Assembly: GCF_024679245.1 (NCBI RefSeq)
Contig: NC_090176.1
Coordinates: forward strand, 51,901,615-51,965,614
Length of the DNA: 64,000 nucleotides
Direction: 5' to 3'
Source of the DNA: Pseudorasbora parva
Lineage: Eukaryota > Chordata > Actinopteri > Cypriniformes > Gobionidae
Part shown: one piece after another, positions 63,656-64,000 of the stretch
How the letters are laid out: each line of letters begins with the position of its first letter
Position numbering within the stretch: the first letter of the stretch is position 1
The notes under the pieces: model-generated
Seen by the model: only the letters and a program-made list of their open reading frames with translations
The model's database searches: none
What the model was told of the DNA's origin: nothing
Made by a program: the position numbers and the translations under genes

Positions 63656-64000
63656 CAAACATACTGTCGACCTTGACGAAAGTCTTTTAATAATCCCATC
63701 CGACAGTTGAGTTGGTCTTCTGCTGTTTTCTGCCGGTGAATTCCTTTAATTGGCTCAGTCCTGATGAATCCGCGACTCCCGTGTCCTTTCCTGATGGATT
63801 CAGATGCTCATAATTGAAATGAAACTCATCATGAGTTTTGGGTCATACGGGCAGGTCAGCGGAGATTATTCTGATATTAATGGAAACTCACACACAACTA
63901 GAGCAGTAAAGTCAGCAGAGAAACGAGGTCGAGTCGGGTCAGATGTCACTCCGTGCTCCGGATAACGGGAAGCTGGAGACTCCATCCAGCCGGAGCTACA
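63656..64000. other. Single-copy-looking block at window edge
   Basis: Balanced composition and no repeat, with homeodomain-type cores (CTTTAATTGG, CATAATTGAA). It continues beyond the window. No coding frame with a domain. Confidence 0.3.

Overview
This window looks like intergenic, repeat-rich DNA from a teleost fish, most likely a cyprinid. I found no convincing host protein-coding gene. The open frames that can be recognised all belong to transposable elements: a LINE with an esterase-type ORF1, a Ty3/Gypsy element, an L2/CR1-like LINE, an RTE-like LINE, and broken hAT, Tc1, Harbinger, THAP and SWIM/YqaJ-type pieces. The repeat vocabulary (8-bp hAT target duplications, TTAA elements, tRNA-like elements, long CA and tetranucleotide arrays) also fits a fish genome.

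Left third (1-30 kb). A single-copy-looking block (1-350) precedes a palindrome cluster. A nearly full-length minus-strand LINE (2055-7566) then appears to sit inside an older element with inverted ends. Its ORF1 (SGNH esterase) and ORF2 (endonuclease plus reverse transcriptase) lie in one reading frame separated by a single UGA. From 7.8 to 16.3 kb lies a mosaic of nested DNA elements. It includes a TTAA element, a 1.0-kb element carrying convergent THAP-like and SWIM/YqaJ-like exon remnants inside a tRNA-like element, several elements bounded by inverted repeats, and a 176-bp tRNA-like insertion with a visible 5-bp target duplication. A 2.3-kb minisatellite with a 428-bp higher-order period (17.6-19.9 kb) is followed by a hAT element with an exact 8-bp duplication, a long foldback element, two copies of a composite hAT-like/MITE element, and a second TTAA element.

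Middle (30-44 kb). An apparently young Ty3/Gypsy element of Gmr1 type (30231-35359, minus strand) has LTRs that differ at one base, a perfect 5-bp target duplication, a tRNA-Phe primer site, a SCAN-like capsid, and the unusual domain order protease-integrase-RT-RNase H. To its right are an RTE-like LINE tail, two THAP-type exon starts separated by a truncated L2/CR1-like LINE, and 2.6 kb of AT-rich repeats.

Right third (44-64 kb). Two very large arrays dominate. One is a 4.8-kb, 29-bp minisatellite with an EcoRI site in almost every unit. The other is a 5.2-kb, 14-bp purine-rich minisatellite. Between and beyond them lie single-copy-looking blocks (about 50.6-51.5, 57.8-58.5, 62.1-62.6 and 63.7-64.0 kb) that could be conserved non-coding elements, a broken Tc1 transposase, a Harbinger-like element with a frameshifted MYB-like exon, and AT-rich low-complexity sequence.

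Nothing here forms a host pathway. The functional units are the transposons themselves. The two that look least decayed are the LINE at 2-7.6 kb and the Gypsy element at 30.2-35.4 kb. Family names rest on motifs read by eye, without database searches.
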